64,000 nt of DNA from Dama dama (Eukaryota > Chordata > Mammalia > Artiodactyla > Cervidae): the NCBI RefSeq assembly GCF_033118175.1, contig NC_083698.1, positions 66,371,001 through 66,435,000 on the forward strand, written 5' to 3'. A model generated the notes under the pieces. That model ran no database searches and had not been told where the DNA came from. It saw only the letters and a list, made by a program, of their open reading frames with translations. This document shows positions 23,311-35,270 of this stretch, one piece after another (positions within the stretch are counted from its first letter, which is position 1; every line of letters starts with the position of its first letter). The position numbers were made by a program, and so were the translations under genes.

Positions 23311-23365
23311 CATTAAAATGACATATTTCAAAATTTTCTTTCGCCATTAAAATGACATATTTCAA
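23311..23365 (+). repeat. 34-bp-spaced direct repeat
   Basis: The 21-base word starting 'cattaaaatgacatatttca' occurs at 23311-23331 and again at 23345-23365. The spacer is T-rich. It looks like a local duplication with diverged joining sequence. Confidence 0.9.
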
Positions 23366-24224
23366 TGTGAAATATACCTACTTTGACTTAGGAAGAGCTT
23401 AATGATTTGGACCTTGCATTGGGTTTTCACGTGAACATCCCTATTTTAAACAAATAAAGAAATTACTGTCTTGAGAACATTGCAATTAATCATCTTTGAA
23501 AAATGTGTTTACTATTAAAGACATCATAAAGAAAGATACCATGTATTACATTTTAGTAACACCACTTTTCTACCCTGTACAAATGTCTGTTTACAGACAA
23601 AGGGCAGTAGAAAGTTGAGGATTGAAGATACCATGTAAAAGACTAACCTGAATAATTTGGGCCAAAAAAATACAGCTTTATTGATCTTGAGGTATGAATT
23701 TATGTATGGTTCTTCATTTCTGCTGATGTTTTCATGACAAAAATTAGCAATGCCTCGTGACAGTATGATTATGTCATATTTTAGCCATTTTGATCAGTCT
23801 TTGAAATAGTCAATATCCTCCGCCATCACTTTGCCACACAAATTATGGTACCCAGCATTAAGCTCCCTGAGGATGGGCCGGGAGGAGCAGTTATTTCTCT
23901 TCTTGTCTAGTCAAATGCCGATAACCACAGAATCATCTTCAAGGAGGCTATGTTAGGTCAAGATTTGGGGTGTTTTAGCTTAAGAGCTCCTTCTCACATA
24001 TTATTATTTACATATTTGACCAGAAATCATACAAATTCCATGCTACCCAAGGGGCGGGGGGGGAATGCTTTTCTCTTGCTTCTTAACTGTGAAAGGGGGT
24101 GTGTGATAAGTATGATTGGAAAGGTAAGTCCCACCCTTCACCAATGGCAGGGTAGCCAACCAGTCATGAGGTTGCCCTTTTATTGTCTCATTTAGCATGA
24201 ACTCACAGGTTAACAGTTGAAATG
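23366..24224. other. unique AT-rich sequence, nothing recognised
   Basis: A G run with one C lies at about 24051-24063. The overlapping 81- and 78-codon frames at 23950-24279 lie on opposite strands with no domain. Confidence 0.5.
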
Positions 24225-24450
24225 AGGCATAGGGTTCAGAGCAACATCTCAAATTCCAGATCCCACATTTACCAACCATAATGATGTGGGCAAGTTACTC
24301 ACCTCTCTCTGCCTCAGTTTCTTTACCTACAGGTGAGGATAACCATATATACCTCAGAGTAATCATAAAGATGGAACAAGTCCATGTGTTTGAAGTGTTC
24401 AGAACAGTGCCTGGCACATAGTAAGCACTATATTTGGGTTTGTTGTCCTC
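24225..24450 (+). repeat. MIR SINE
   Basis: Well-preserved forward MIR: 'gatgtgggcaagttactcac', 'ctctctgcctcagtttcttt', 'gaacagtgcctggcacatag', 'taagcacta'. Confidence 0.85.
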
Positions 24451-24659
24451 ATCACGTCATCATCATCACCATCATCTGTGGATTCCTTTTAGCCATGCAG
24501 TCTCTCTTTCTCTTAACTCCAGATACTTGAGAGCAGCTAAATCAGCTCATAGCTGATTGGAATTCTTGGGTACCTTCTTAAACATTGTTGTTGGGAGTAT
24601 AGCTTGGACAACCACCAAGATCTTGATATGATCTAATACAGCTGAAGATCTTCATTCTC

Positions 24660-25180
24660 TATGAGCCAGCAAAGCTACTCTCAGGCATACACAATAAGGA
24701 AATTACTAGATCTGTGCACCAACAGACTAGATTGGATTAGAATATTCACAGTCACACGGTTTGTAATAACAACAAAAAAGAAGACATTCAGATGGCCATC
24801 AACAAAAGGGTGGATAAATAAGCCTAGAGTATTCATATAACAGAATAACAAACAGTTGTGAGTATGAATAAATTATGCTACATGTATCAACTTGGACAAA
24901 TCTCATAAATATAATATTGAGTGAAAAAAGTCATAGAAGAATATATCTATATGAGTCCATTTACATAGGGTTCAAACATTGGAAAATTTGTCTTTAAATA
25001 GCAGGAGAATGATATACATGAAATCATGATAGTGGTTTACCTTTGGTAGCAAGAGGGGTGTTCTTGGAGTCTCCATGGTAGTAATAATGTATTTTAATTT
25101 GGGTGGGAGATATGTAGACATTTTACTGCAAAGTTTTATAACTCACATAGATTATAAAATTTGTATTTTAACATTTTATT
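24660..25180 (+). mobile_element. L1M 3' region
   Basis: Forward old L1: 'aaagctactctcaggcatac', 'cagatggccatcaacaaaag', 'tagcctagagtattcatata'-like segment, 'gaatatatctatatgagtcc', 'gatagtggtttacctttggt'. No coding capacity. Confidence 0.75.
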
Positions 25181-25257
25181 CAAAAGTTCTTCCACAAAGG
25201 AAAAAATAAAACCACCACCTTGCTAGAGTCCCACCCTGTTTCTCTCCTGTGGGGCTC

Positions 25258-25504
25258 CACACACACTTGTGTGTGTGTGCTCAGCTGCTCTAGTAGTGTC
25301 TGACTCTTTGTGACCCTATGGACTGCAACCCCCCAGGCTCCTCTGTCGATGGGATTTTCTAGGCAAGAATACTGGAGTGCGTTGCCATTTCCTTCTCCAG
25401 GAAATCTTCCCAATCCAGGGATCGAACCAGAGTCTCTCACATCTCTTGCATTGGCAGGCAGGTCCTTTACCACTAGTGCCACCTGGGAAGCCCCACAAAC
25501 ACTT
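25258..25504 (-). mobile_element. Bov-tA SINE with near-perfect TSD
   Basis: Reverse Bov-tA, body 25269-25493, with a (GT)n tail at its left edge. Flanking CACACACACTT (25258-25268) and CACAAACACTT (25494-25504) differ at one base of 11. Confidence 0.93.
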
Positions 25505-25579
25505 ACGGCAGCACAAACTTAAACAGCCCCAATTTCTCCTCTTCAGTGCGCTGGGGAACTCTGCTGCAGCTATTTTTCT

Positions 25580-25765
25580 GTTGTTGTTCAATCTCTAAAT
25601 CAAGTCCAATTGCTTGTGCGGCCCCAAGAACTGCCGCACACCAGGCTTCCCTGTCCTTGACTATCTCCCTGAGTTTGTTCAAACCCATGTCCACTGAGTC
25701 AGTGATGCCATCCAACCATCTCATCCTCCATTGCTCCCTTCTCTTCTTGCCCACAGTCTTTCAGA
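25580..25765 (-). mobile_element. BovB (RTE) LINE 3' fragment
   Basis: Reverse BovB 3' terminus, recognised by 'gcacaccaggcttccctgtc', 'cactgagtcagtgatgccat' and 'ccaaccatctcatcctccat'. Only the non-coding 3' end remains. The overlapping 83-codon reverse frame 25503-25754 is a translation of this repeat. Confidence 0.85.
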
Positions 25766-26120
25766 GAACCAGGTTAGGGATGTGCAGTAGGGTCTGGTTA
25801 GAAAGGTACTCTGCCTCTATTGACATTTTTATTTTCTTAATAGAAGAATTCAATATTATGCCAAAATGACATGGACACCTCATCTCACAAACATTGCTCT
25901 GCCCATCGCCTCACAGGCAGGAGGTGAGTTTGCTTTCTCTGTTTGGTAAAGAAGAAATGCAGGCACAAACCTCCACAGTCCTACCACCCAACTGTGCCAG
26001 TCATGCCACTTCCTTCAGGGGGCTTCTGTTCTGTTGATCTCCAAAGGTGCCTGCAGACACTACCTCTATAAACCATCTGCAAGTTCCTTTGGAGGTAGGA
26101 GAGTTATAAATCTTAAATTT
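25766..26120. other. unique sequence, nothing recognised
   Basis: Short single-copy segment with no supported feature. Confidence 0.45.
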
Positions 26121-26162
26121 AAAAAACAATGAGGGGAAAAAAAAAAAAAACAATGAGGGGAA
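26121..26162 (+). repeat. duplicated target around a bare A run
   Basis: The 18-mer 'aaaaaacaatgaggggaa' occurs at 26121-26138 and 26145-26162, separated only by As. It fits a poly(A)-only retroposition with target duplication, or a 24-bp tandem duplication. Confidence 0.8.
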
Positions 26163-27444
26163 CGGCACCTTTGGGATTAAAGCCCAGCTCTCCTGATTAC
26201 AAGTTCCATAACTGAACGTCTTCTAAGTGGGATTTAAATCCATATGCAGTGTTCGTTAGGCACCACACACAAGCTCAGAGCTGGGGAGAGAAGGGGGGAC
26301 GCTGGAAGCTGGGACCTGCGGTATACCTGCAATAAGGGCACAAGTCACGGACAAGGGCCAACAACCCCCACCGTGGGCCCCTCCCCAGCCACCCAGGGCT
26401 CCTCTTTGCATCACGTATTTGTTTCTAAGACTCGGGGATAGGGAGGAAAGAGAGGAAGCAAAGGAAGCAATTTTTCTTCTTAATAGGTTTGCTCTTCTTG
26501 CTCTGGGTGGAATCAATGCAAGTGGGGTTGAACACACTCCCTAACTTTCCCTCCCCTCAACTGCTTCCTTCCATTGTAAATAATTTAGACAGAATAAAAT
26601 AATCATATGCTGGTAATTACCACCACCCCCTGCCCCCAAACGAGTGATGACTGTAGTGTGGTCTTCCTAGATGTTATGGTGCCCGGGCTGGTAGCAAGTT
26701 AAAGCTGGGATGTGTGTGGCATCTGAAGTTGAGGGCAGGAGGGCTGTTGGTTGTTCTTCCCGAGCAGAAGGACAATGAAATGATGCTGCTGTGCTTCCAG
26801 GGAAATGGCTGGCGTTCTGCTCAGGGGCCTGGAAGGAGCACAATTTAAACCAGCTGCTCTAAAGCAAATTCTCCTTATTTTTCATTCTAATTTCTAGCTT
26901 CATGCATCAGAATAAAGCTTCTATGAGAGGCTCCAAGGCACCCCTACCCTCATCAAGAAACAGTATGCCTTTTCTCCCAGCTTCACCACTTCACAGAATT
27001 TTTATTTAGTTGGCTTATTTCTTCATGCCAACACCTTGCCACCTGTGTGGGCCTCATTAGCAAGAACCTTTAGGAGAGGAGTAAGCGGTTGTTCTGCTTC
27101 AGAATATCAGTAAAGTTCAGGCAGCAATGGCACCAGTTACAATTCGAGAGTGAGCATGTCTTGACCCCATAGAACAAAGTGGTGGCAACTCACCAAAAAG
27201 GGAGGGGGGGGCTCTCCCAACAAAACTGTGTGTGTGAGCAGTAGGGGGTAAGGGCTGTGTGGTGGAAAGGATGTCATTTGGATAACAGTCATTTACAGGG
27301 AATCTCTGCTTGATAATAGTTCCTTCAAAAAAAAAAAAACGCTCTGCAGACTCATTACCTTCATGGAGAATTAAAGAAGCTGTAAACATTAACTTTAAAA
27401 ACAGCATAGATGGGGCTGTTATGATCTCGGCTTGTTACTGATAC
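26163..27444. other. unique sequence, no gene seen
   Basis: Somewhat GC-richer around 26270-26400, with a few CpGs. The 65- and 93-codon frames at 26244-26537 are on opposite strands and show no domain. Confidence 0.5.
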
Positions 27445-27674
27445 TCAGCGTGCACGCCTGCGAAGTTGCTTCAGTCATGTCCAACTCTTTTGCGACTCTA
27501 AGGACTATAGCTTTCCAGGTCCTTCTTCCATGACATTTCCCAGGCAAGAATACTGGAGTGGGTTGACATGCCCTCCTTAAGGGGATCCTCCCAACCCAGG
27601 ATCTAGCTCACATCCCTCAAGTCTCCTGCACTGGCAGGGAAGTTATTTACCACCAGCGCCACCTGGTAAGCACA
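27445..27674 (-). mobile_element. Bov-tA SINE (diverged)
   Basis: Reverse Bov-tA: 'gaagttgcttcagtcatgtc', 'aagaatactggagtgggttg', 'gatcctcccaacccagg', ending 'ccaccagcgccacctggtaa'. More substitutions than its neighbours, so probably an older copy. No clear TSD. Confidence 0.88.
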
Positions 27675-27927
27675 ACAGTCTTTAAATAAAAAGTTGGACT
27701 AAAGAGACTAAATGCATAAACAGGTAGACCAAACCCTGGCTCTTCCTTCTTGCTCTTACCCAGTCCTCTGAGCTGGTGGGGAAGCCTCAAGCAGTGGAGG
27801 GAAGTAGGCTTCAAAGTTCGAGGATTCCCCAGGCTGCCTGTCACGATGGGAGTACAAGCTGACCCCTTCTCTCTGGCTGTTTCTCAGGGCCAAGGCCGAC
27901 AGGCCACGAAGTTCTCAATCTGACCTG

Positions 27928-28112
27928 TCCTATGCTATAGGTACTAGGCACATATGGCTATGCACACATTAATTAATTTTAAATAAGATTTAAAATTCAG
28001 TTCCTCATCTCAAGAACACAGTGGCCACATGTGGCCAGTGGCCACCCTAGTGGTCAGAGCAGACACAGAACACTTCCATCATCTTAGCGCGTTCTACTGG
28101 ACAAAGCTGCTT
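27928..28112. mobile_element. hAT-type non-autonomous DNA transposon (MER class)
   Basis: 'acctgtcctatgctatag', 'aggcacatatggctat', 'attcagttcctcatctcaag', 'gccacatgtggccagtggcc', 'acacttccatcatctt' and 'gttctactggaca' follow a common Charlie-like element that is partly palindromic. Family name not certain. Confidence 0.6.
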
Positions 28113-30009
28113 TAATACCGGCACACTGTAGAAGAAACGCAGGCGTGCTGACCACCTGGGGGAAGCCTTTCACAAGAGAAGGAGCAGGATTCCCAAGGTG
28201 ACATCATTTCCACATTTGGAGCAACTATTGAAATCAGTAAGTATCCACGGGAAACTGTGCAACACACAGTGTCTTTAAAATCCTATTTCTACATTAGTGA
28301 GTCTTAAGATATAATTACAGGACCTTTTCAAGTATTTAATAAGTGTAACCCTCAATTTGGTTAATTTCCCTCTTCCATTGGATGTTCTTAATTACTAGCA
28401 TAGGGAAGTTTTTGGACAGAGGAAAAAGCCTAATCTGGGTGAAATTATTTTCCATATTCTAAGAGAAGACTAGTGACTGCAATGATAATATGAATTTTTG
28501 CATTAAAATATTACAAAATACATTAGGTGGAATAAATTCCAAGATATTAGCATTTGGAGTCTCAAAGAGTTGGACACAACTCAGCAACTGAACAACCCAC
28601 AACCCCTCTGTCCTACCTCAGAGAGAACCAGGGTAAACCCTCAGGTGTTCCATCTCTCAGCTTCAATCAGGAATCAGGCACTGTGACTGGCTCTGGAGGG
28701 TAAAAATGACCCAGACAGCAGATGCCAACCTCACTATCAACCCAGGGAATGGGAAGTACAATAGGCTGCCCTAGAAAGGCGTCCAGCAGGGAAGGGGTGT
28801 GAGCCTGGATGAAGTCATAACACCATGTGTAAAATTCATTTTTAAATGCAATATTTAAATAACACATATTATGGTGCTAGATTTCAGTATGTTTTACTCT
28901 AAAGATAGCACAGACTATAGAATATTGGTGTACTGCACTTAGCATTACCATCATGGGGGGGAAAGTGGCATTCACATTTCTTGTTCCTATACTTTGAATA
29001 AAAGCAGAAATTTCAAGAGATTTCTTCTGACATCTAGAGCATTACACATTTGTTTCAAATATTATTCATCTTTTTTAAGGAACTCTGATATTTGACTTGA
29101 CGTGTATTCCTCTTGATTTTCCACCTCGGTATCCAGACATTTACTCAATCACTTATTTATTCATCTATTATTTTTTCCTTTGTTCATTTACACAAATGCT
29201 TTCCTTTCAACAAAAACATACCAAGCATCTGCCGTATGTAAGACACCAAGTACAGAGCTGTGGTGGATTCAAAGATGCATCAAAAGCCTCTCCAACAAGC
29301 AGGCTAGAAAAGACTAGATCTTCTGTTCATCTGCTCATCTTCCCAAGCCCTGTTTACAGGGAGAATTGCCATGTGCTGGGCTCTATGTTAGCATCTGGTA
29401 AACTTTCTTGTAAGATTTTGCAGTCATAAAGGAGAAACAAACCGCTACTCTTATAAAGGCAGTGCATGACTACACGGTGATTACTAAAAGGAAGTGTAGG
29501 CAAAGAAAGTGCCTGGGGATTTAGAAACAGGGGTGCCCGCTTCCCACCAGGAGAACAGGGTCACTTCCTGAAAGAGGTCCCTTTTGAACCGGATCTTAGA
29601 GCTGGCTGAAAAGGCAGGTCACAGGGGTTAACAGGGAACCTAAATGATGACTGGTCTAGAAACTTACTACCTGAATACCATCCCAGCTAACAGTGGAATG
29701 CAGACTCCAGCACCTGCCTTTATTAATGAAGGGCAGTCACTTTATCCATACTTGTAAATACCTAAGAACCTCTGTCTATTACATCTACTCTGTGATTGGT
29801 GCTCCGTGTCACGGGAAATAATTATGTCATCAGTTATAATGCCAGGAAGCCACCAACACCAGAATTCACTTACATTCCAACTTATTTCTTCTCCTTTCCT
29901 TAAATGTTTACCTGATAGTTCAATTCATCTTCAGAGTGATAGATCTTTGACAAAAGCCCCAGGAAGTAAAGGAAAGGATTCGTTCTCAACAGGTAGAAAT
30001 TTGTAGTGT
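28113..30009. other. unique sequence with a SINE scrap
   Basis: A 44-bp Bov-tA 3' scrap lies at 28555-28598 ('tctcaaagagttggacacaa'). A diverged ancient repeat is possible at 29185-29290. The 110-codon frame at 29097-29429 (+) starts hydrophobic but has no identifiable family. Confidence 0.5.
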
Positions 30010-30215
30010 AGGTGGTAAGAAGAACCCTGGACTTGAAGCCAGAAGACAACTTATGCCTGCTCTGTCATTTAGCAGCTGGTGACGCTAGGCAAAGCATACA
30101 CATGCTCTGGCCCTCGATTTCTTATCCTTCTATAAAACAGAAGAAGACAAATCATGTGTGCTTTCACTCGTCTATAAAATACTTGGGAAATAGCAGCTAT
30201 TACTACATTTAGATA
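30010..30215 (+). repeat. MIR SINE
   Basis: Forward MIR: 'ccctggacttgaagccagaa', 'tgctctgtcatttagcagct', 'tggccctcgatttcttatcc', 'atagcagctattacta'. Confidence 0.75.
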
Positions 30216-31204
30216 AGAGTTTGGAATAGTTACTGTTAATTCATCATCTGCCAAAAATAAATCTAGAATAACTTTTTCTTTGTGAATAATGCCTTCTTCC
30301 TCAACAAAATACTAATTTTCTTTCTAATTTAAAGCTACTCATTCTTCAAAAATATTTTATAATGCACATTGATGTGAGTTCTTCTGGCTCTTTTTTATTT
30401 TCTTTCTAAGCTTTTGTTTGTTGTTTAATTTAGGAAAAACACAAAGGACTTATTTTCTGATTTAAATTTTGAAACTGATCACAAATTTTTTGGTTTCCTA
30501 CTGTGTGCTTAAATTCATATTTCTTGTTAGGGAGCGTACAGACGCAGTACTGGGCATGAGCTCAGACCTCAAAGATATTACAATCTGACTAGTTACTTAA
30601 GGTCCTTATGATTGATTAGATATTTCATCAGAAATATGCACTGTATCCCCCCAACCTCCATGGGATGAGTGTGCTTCCCTAGCCCTCAAATTTGGGTGGG
30701 CCAAGTAAACATCTTTAACCAAAAGGAGACACAGGCTGAAGCTTAAAATGTGTTTGTGCAGCAGGGCTTGCCTCCTTGTGCTCCTGCCATCATCTGGAGA
30801 AAACACTGTCCCAGTTAGCGCCTTGGTCCAAGTCAGGCCAGACCCAGATTCGCAGGATGAAGCAGAGCCAATCCAGTCAGCCTGCAGATCCAGGAGAATA
30901 AGTGACATAATATAATTCACACAAACTGGTAACCCAAGGCACACAAATTGCAGAATCCAACATTCTACACACTGGGATTGTCGCTGCCTCCCTTGGTAAT
31001 TGTACCTATTGATAACACCATAACCTTACTGTATTATTCACAATAAGAACTGTAAAGAAGGGCCCTACCTGAACAATGTTGTTTTATTTTTCTCTCATTG
31101 AAAACAATTATTTACTCCAGCTTTGGCTAAAATAAAGCACAACTATGAACAAAAGCTAAAACTGGCCCAGACTACAGTGGAAGTTTCTGGAACTCAGGCA
31201 ATTA
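30216..31204. other. unique sequence, no gene seen
   Basis: A diverged 'ctgtgtgcttaaattcat ... gagctcagacctcaaag' stretch near 30500-30600 may be an ancient repeat. The 112-codon reverse frame at 30606-30944 lacks recognisable motifs. Confidence 0.45.
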
Positions 31205-31860
31205 TTTTTCCTTTCAGTGCACCATTCCTTTTCTTTAAATATAATTTGTTACTTTGGAATAACTTTAGACTTACAGAAAAGCTGCAAAAATAGTACAAAT
31301 TATTCCTATAATCCCTTCTCTCAGCTTCCTCTAATGCTATCATTTATTTGGATTTCACCAGTTTTTCTCCTAACATTCTTTCTCTGTTCCAGAATCCAAC
31401 GCAGACTCCCACAATGCTTTGTCTCCTTAGTCCCTTCCAATTCATGACAGTTCTTTAGTCTTCCTCAGCATTCATGTCCTTGACACTCTTAAAGGTTACT
31501 GGGCAGTTATTTTTCAGAATGGGTTTGTTTGTCTGATGTTTTTTCATAACTGGAGTGAGGTTATGCATTTTTAGTAAGAATACGGTGATGCTGTGCCCTT
31601 CTCAGTGCAGCACGGGGGGCCGGGCAGAGGAGGAACTGTCTTATTACTAGTGATAGTAACCTTAACCTTGATCACTTGATCACAGTAGAGGGTATCTGCT
31701 GGATGTCACCACTGTAAAGTTACTATTTCTCCTTTATAGTTAATAAATATCTTTAGAAAGCTACTTTGAAGTTGTACAAATATCCTGTTTCTCCTCAAAC
31801 CTTCAGTGCTGATTTCAGCATCCATCAGTAGATCTTGTTGCAACAACTGCTGTGGCATGT
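31205..31860. mobile_element. L1M remnant
   Basis: Matches an old L1 segment by 'cttacagaaaagctgcaaaa', 'gatttcaccagtttttctcc', 'ctctgttccagaatccaacg', 'ccttgacactcttaaaggtt', 'tgtctgatgttttttcataa', 'cactgtaaagttactatttc' and 'caaatatcctgtttctcctc'. Contiguous over about 650 bp. Orientation relative to L1 not decided. Confidence 0.65.
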
Positions 31861-32199
31861 GCCGAATGGCAGATCACACCTGAAATTAGAGGGAAGCAGC
31901 TAATGAACCATCCCTTCACTTTCCAACCTCTATTTAACCAGTAATGAGATTTGAACTAAGTGTGCAAAGGGGTAAAAAAGGTCCAGTTCCCAAAACAAAG
32001 GTGTCTCCGGCACAATTTCTGGGCTGCTTTGCAGAGTCAACTAAACAGCAGCTGACAGATCTTGCTTAGAAGGCAAAGAGAACAACTGGGACTACACCCA
32101 AGTCCCATGCTAACCAAGGGGAATAAAGCCGTGACATAGATGAGAAAACTGCAGTACTATGTTTAACACAACCAGGGGCTCAACTTATTCAGCTGGCTA
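31861..32199. other. unique sequence, nothing recognised
   Basis: No supported feature between the L1M and the candidate conserved block. Confidence 0.45.
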
Positions 32200-32460
32200 C
32201 CTTGTTTTCCATTTGTAATTATAGTCACAAAGAGACAGCCTCCTCGCGTGCGACCCCACAGCAGAGCCCCAGACAACATCCTCATTTTCAATAACTCTTC
32301 CCCTTTATCTCACTCTGCCTGATGCCTAATAAGCTGATTGCTATTTACTTTGGACCAACAGCTAATCTGTTAATGATTGATTTTAAATTTTTACGGTCAT
32401 TTGTCTCTGGCAGGACCTGAGACTGCAAAAGGCAGTCCTTTTCCTACCTGATGAATTGGC
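32200..32460. other. candidate conserved non-coding / enhancer-like block
   Basis: Repeat-free, with clustered homeodomain-type words: 'cctaataagctgattgctat', 'cagctaatctgttaatgatt'. TGATTGAT at 32374-32381 matches the PBX-HOX composite site. The (GAAA)n stretch at about 32466-32505 bounds it on the right. Function is inferred from motifs only. Confidence 0.35.
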
Positions 32461-34363
32461 TTTTTCTTTAAGGAAAAAAAGAAAGAAAGAAAAAAGAGGA
32501 AAAAGATTTAAGTCAAAAGTCTTCATAGTTGCATTCTGCTGAAAAACAACTGACAGTCAGTGAGAAATTTCAATGCCAAAAAGAAAAGAAAGAAAGAAGT
32601 GTTAACTCTTCCTCTAAAATTCATCTGCTTTTGAAATAGTCAGCAAATAATAAAAGTGGACATTTTGCTAATGATGGCATGGGGTAAAGACCCTCTTCCA
32701 TACGAAGTAAATTGTAATTGTACCATAAATTTGCAGAGCCTGAGATTCTTAATTAACCAAATTGATGCTCATTGTCCAACTGGGATGGGATATCTAAACT
32801 AATGTCTTTACTGTCCTTTAAAATGATCTAAATTGCACACCATATGATATGCATATTTTTTGCAGAAAAGTAAATTTTACTTTCAGTGAAAAAAAGAAAA
32901 GTCTATTGAGTAGACAATGGTTAAACTTGTATCACACAGCAGTGCTCTGCAATTTAATCACTGCTTCTAAAAATGAAACCATGGATAACTATAGTATTCT
33001 AAAAAGTAGAGGGAACACCAGGCATGAAAACACTGTGTGCATTTATAAACATCGCTTCTTCCACAAAGTCAAGCTTGCCTCAGAGATGCCATCTCTAATT
33101 TTGTAAATGAACACAACCCCATGGCAAGTATTCCCATCAAATATTTATTAAAGCGCACCCCAAGACCTCTCATCTCAAAATGGAATTAAACTCATCCAAG
33201 TGTCTCTGAAAGATGTGAGTGATTTAACATGTGAACCAGCCCTTCCAAGAAGTGAAGAGGAAGGATGCTGGTACAAAATGATGTTTGGGTACCTGTAAGT
33301 GGTAGCAGGTCTTCCTGGAGGGCCAGTGTTATAAATTAGCAGATTTGACATTTTGCAGAGCCTCTAAACGGAAAGGCTCAACTGTGTGAAGGATAAAAGC
33401 CCTGATCTTATTAATATTTTAGATCCTGCAAGACAGTGAGGCTCCATCTGCTGTCAGCACTACGTGAGAAAGAACCAAGGCAGCAGGGGGACAGAAACCG
33501 CGGCCTCCCAAATGGTCTACTGACCTTCCTGAGAGGCAGATATCATGTGACAGCGATTGCCTATCTCAGCAGACATGCTGGAAAACAGGAGAAAGTGTTA
33601 AATATAACCAGGTAGACAGTGATGAATTGACATACTGAAAAATCGAACGCTTCAGTAATCAGCCTAAGGATCTGATATCAACAACATTTTTCAGTTTTGT
33701 CCAAATTCATTGAAAGGTGTACTTTAGCAAGTTCACTTCTCATTGGTAAGACCTTTCATCTTTATGCTGCTTTTCTGATTGGATTCTGTGTCATCATCAG
33801 TTTGGGTGGCTCCGCACACAGGAAGCAGACAGACGGTTCACTTGTGAGAGAAGGAGGCCTGGGATGAGCACAGATATAAATGGGTTTTACTCCAACATTA
33901 ATTAAAAAACTATTAAATATCTATCACAATGGTTATTTAGAAAGAATTATTAGAGCCACGGTATATGAAAATGCATCAGGTACTGTGTTCTAACAGCACA
34001 GTAAACCTGAAATATTAACATATTGCCTTCTATTTTGCAGTAGGAAGCTTCTATAACTATAATTCTAATTATAGAACTCTAATTAATGTCTACATGGCTT
34101 CAGATAACTTCATTAAATCATTGGAATATTTATATTATCCAAAGACAATCTCTATCCATTAGAATAAACAAATCCTTTTAAATAACTTTTAAAAATGCTA
34201 CTGATATGCTTTTCTTTTTATGAGACACATAAGTCACATCATTTACTTTAAGGTTTATTCATCTCTGTAGCAGTATTCCAAAAATTCTTTACCTCTAAAA
34301 CACTTTTTGTCCCTGGTACAGATGGATGTAACAAGGCTGTCAGCTGAGGTCCCTCCTTCCTTC
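32461..34363. other. unique AT-rich sequence with GAAA tracts
   Basis: Purine (GAAA)n runs at about 32466-32505 and 32578-32600. Otherwise single-copy. An 85-codon frame at 32849-33106 has no domain. Confidence 0.5.
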
Positions 34364-34561
34364 GAGTGTGAGTGATAGTTGCTCAGTCATGCCTGACTCC
34401 TTGCAACCCCATGGACTATAGCCTGCCAGGCTCCTCTGTTTATGGAATTCTCCAGGCAAGATTACTGGAGTGGGTTGCCATTTCCTTCTCCAGGGGATCT
34501 TCCCGACCCAGGGATCCTGCATTGCAGGAGAGTCTTTATCATCTGAGCCACCAGGGAAGCC
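34364..34561 (-). mobile_element. Bov-tA SINE
   Basis: Reverse Bov-tA: 'gttgctcagtcatgcctgac', 'gcctgccaggctcctctgt', 'ttgccatttccttctccagg', ending 'ccaccagggaagcc'. About 20 bases around the tRNA-like B-box region are missing next to the 'gatcctgcattgcagg' segment. Confidence 0.93.
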
Positions 34562-35270
34562 TACTATTAATCTCCTTTGAGATTGAAATAAAAACTTACT
34601 CAAGTCTCCAACCTTCATCTTGTGGCAAGTTCAATATTCTCCCCTAGATTTCTGAGAATTCCCAAGAGCTTGTGTTCTCATAGTCACTTCTCTCTCCCCA
34701 ATGACTTCTTTGGGGTGAGTTCCTGCTCTCACTGTCTCTCATCTTTTATAGCTGCCCATACCAACCAAGATTTTGAAGGTAATCCCTTTTACTTAATTTG
34801 TGCCAAAACACCACTCCAATAAAGTATCTGTGTGGAGGAGACTTTATTTCCTTAAAAGTCTCTCATCAGGTCCCATCACTTGCCACCATCTTGCATTCTG
34901 CCTTACTCATCCCTCTCTTCTCCTCTTTCTCCTTTGCTTGCCCCCACCCCCAAATTCCTGTAAACTTATTCCACAGAGCAATTTGCTATCTCTTAGCCTA
35001 GCTCCAGACTGTTCAAACTATCTCCTGGGGACCTTATCTTCATAGCCAAATACTTCCATTAAGGTGGAGACAGGCTCCTCCCTAAAAGGAATTCCTGGCT
35101 GGCTCTTAAAATAACAGCATTTTCCTCCAAGCTGCTCATATATTACAAGAGATATGTGACTCATTCCTGCAAACATTCAGGAAAAGAAACACAAAGGACA
35201 ACTAATTTTGTGACAAGCACGATAGGAAAGCATCTACAACAGAAGGCCGACAGCTGACAGCAAGATAAGA
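34562..35270. other. unique sequence, pyrimidine-rich
   Basis: C/T-rich from 34640 to 34990. Several 66-81 codon + frames overlap each other and reflect composition. No gene seen. Confidence 0.5.
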
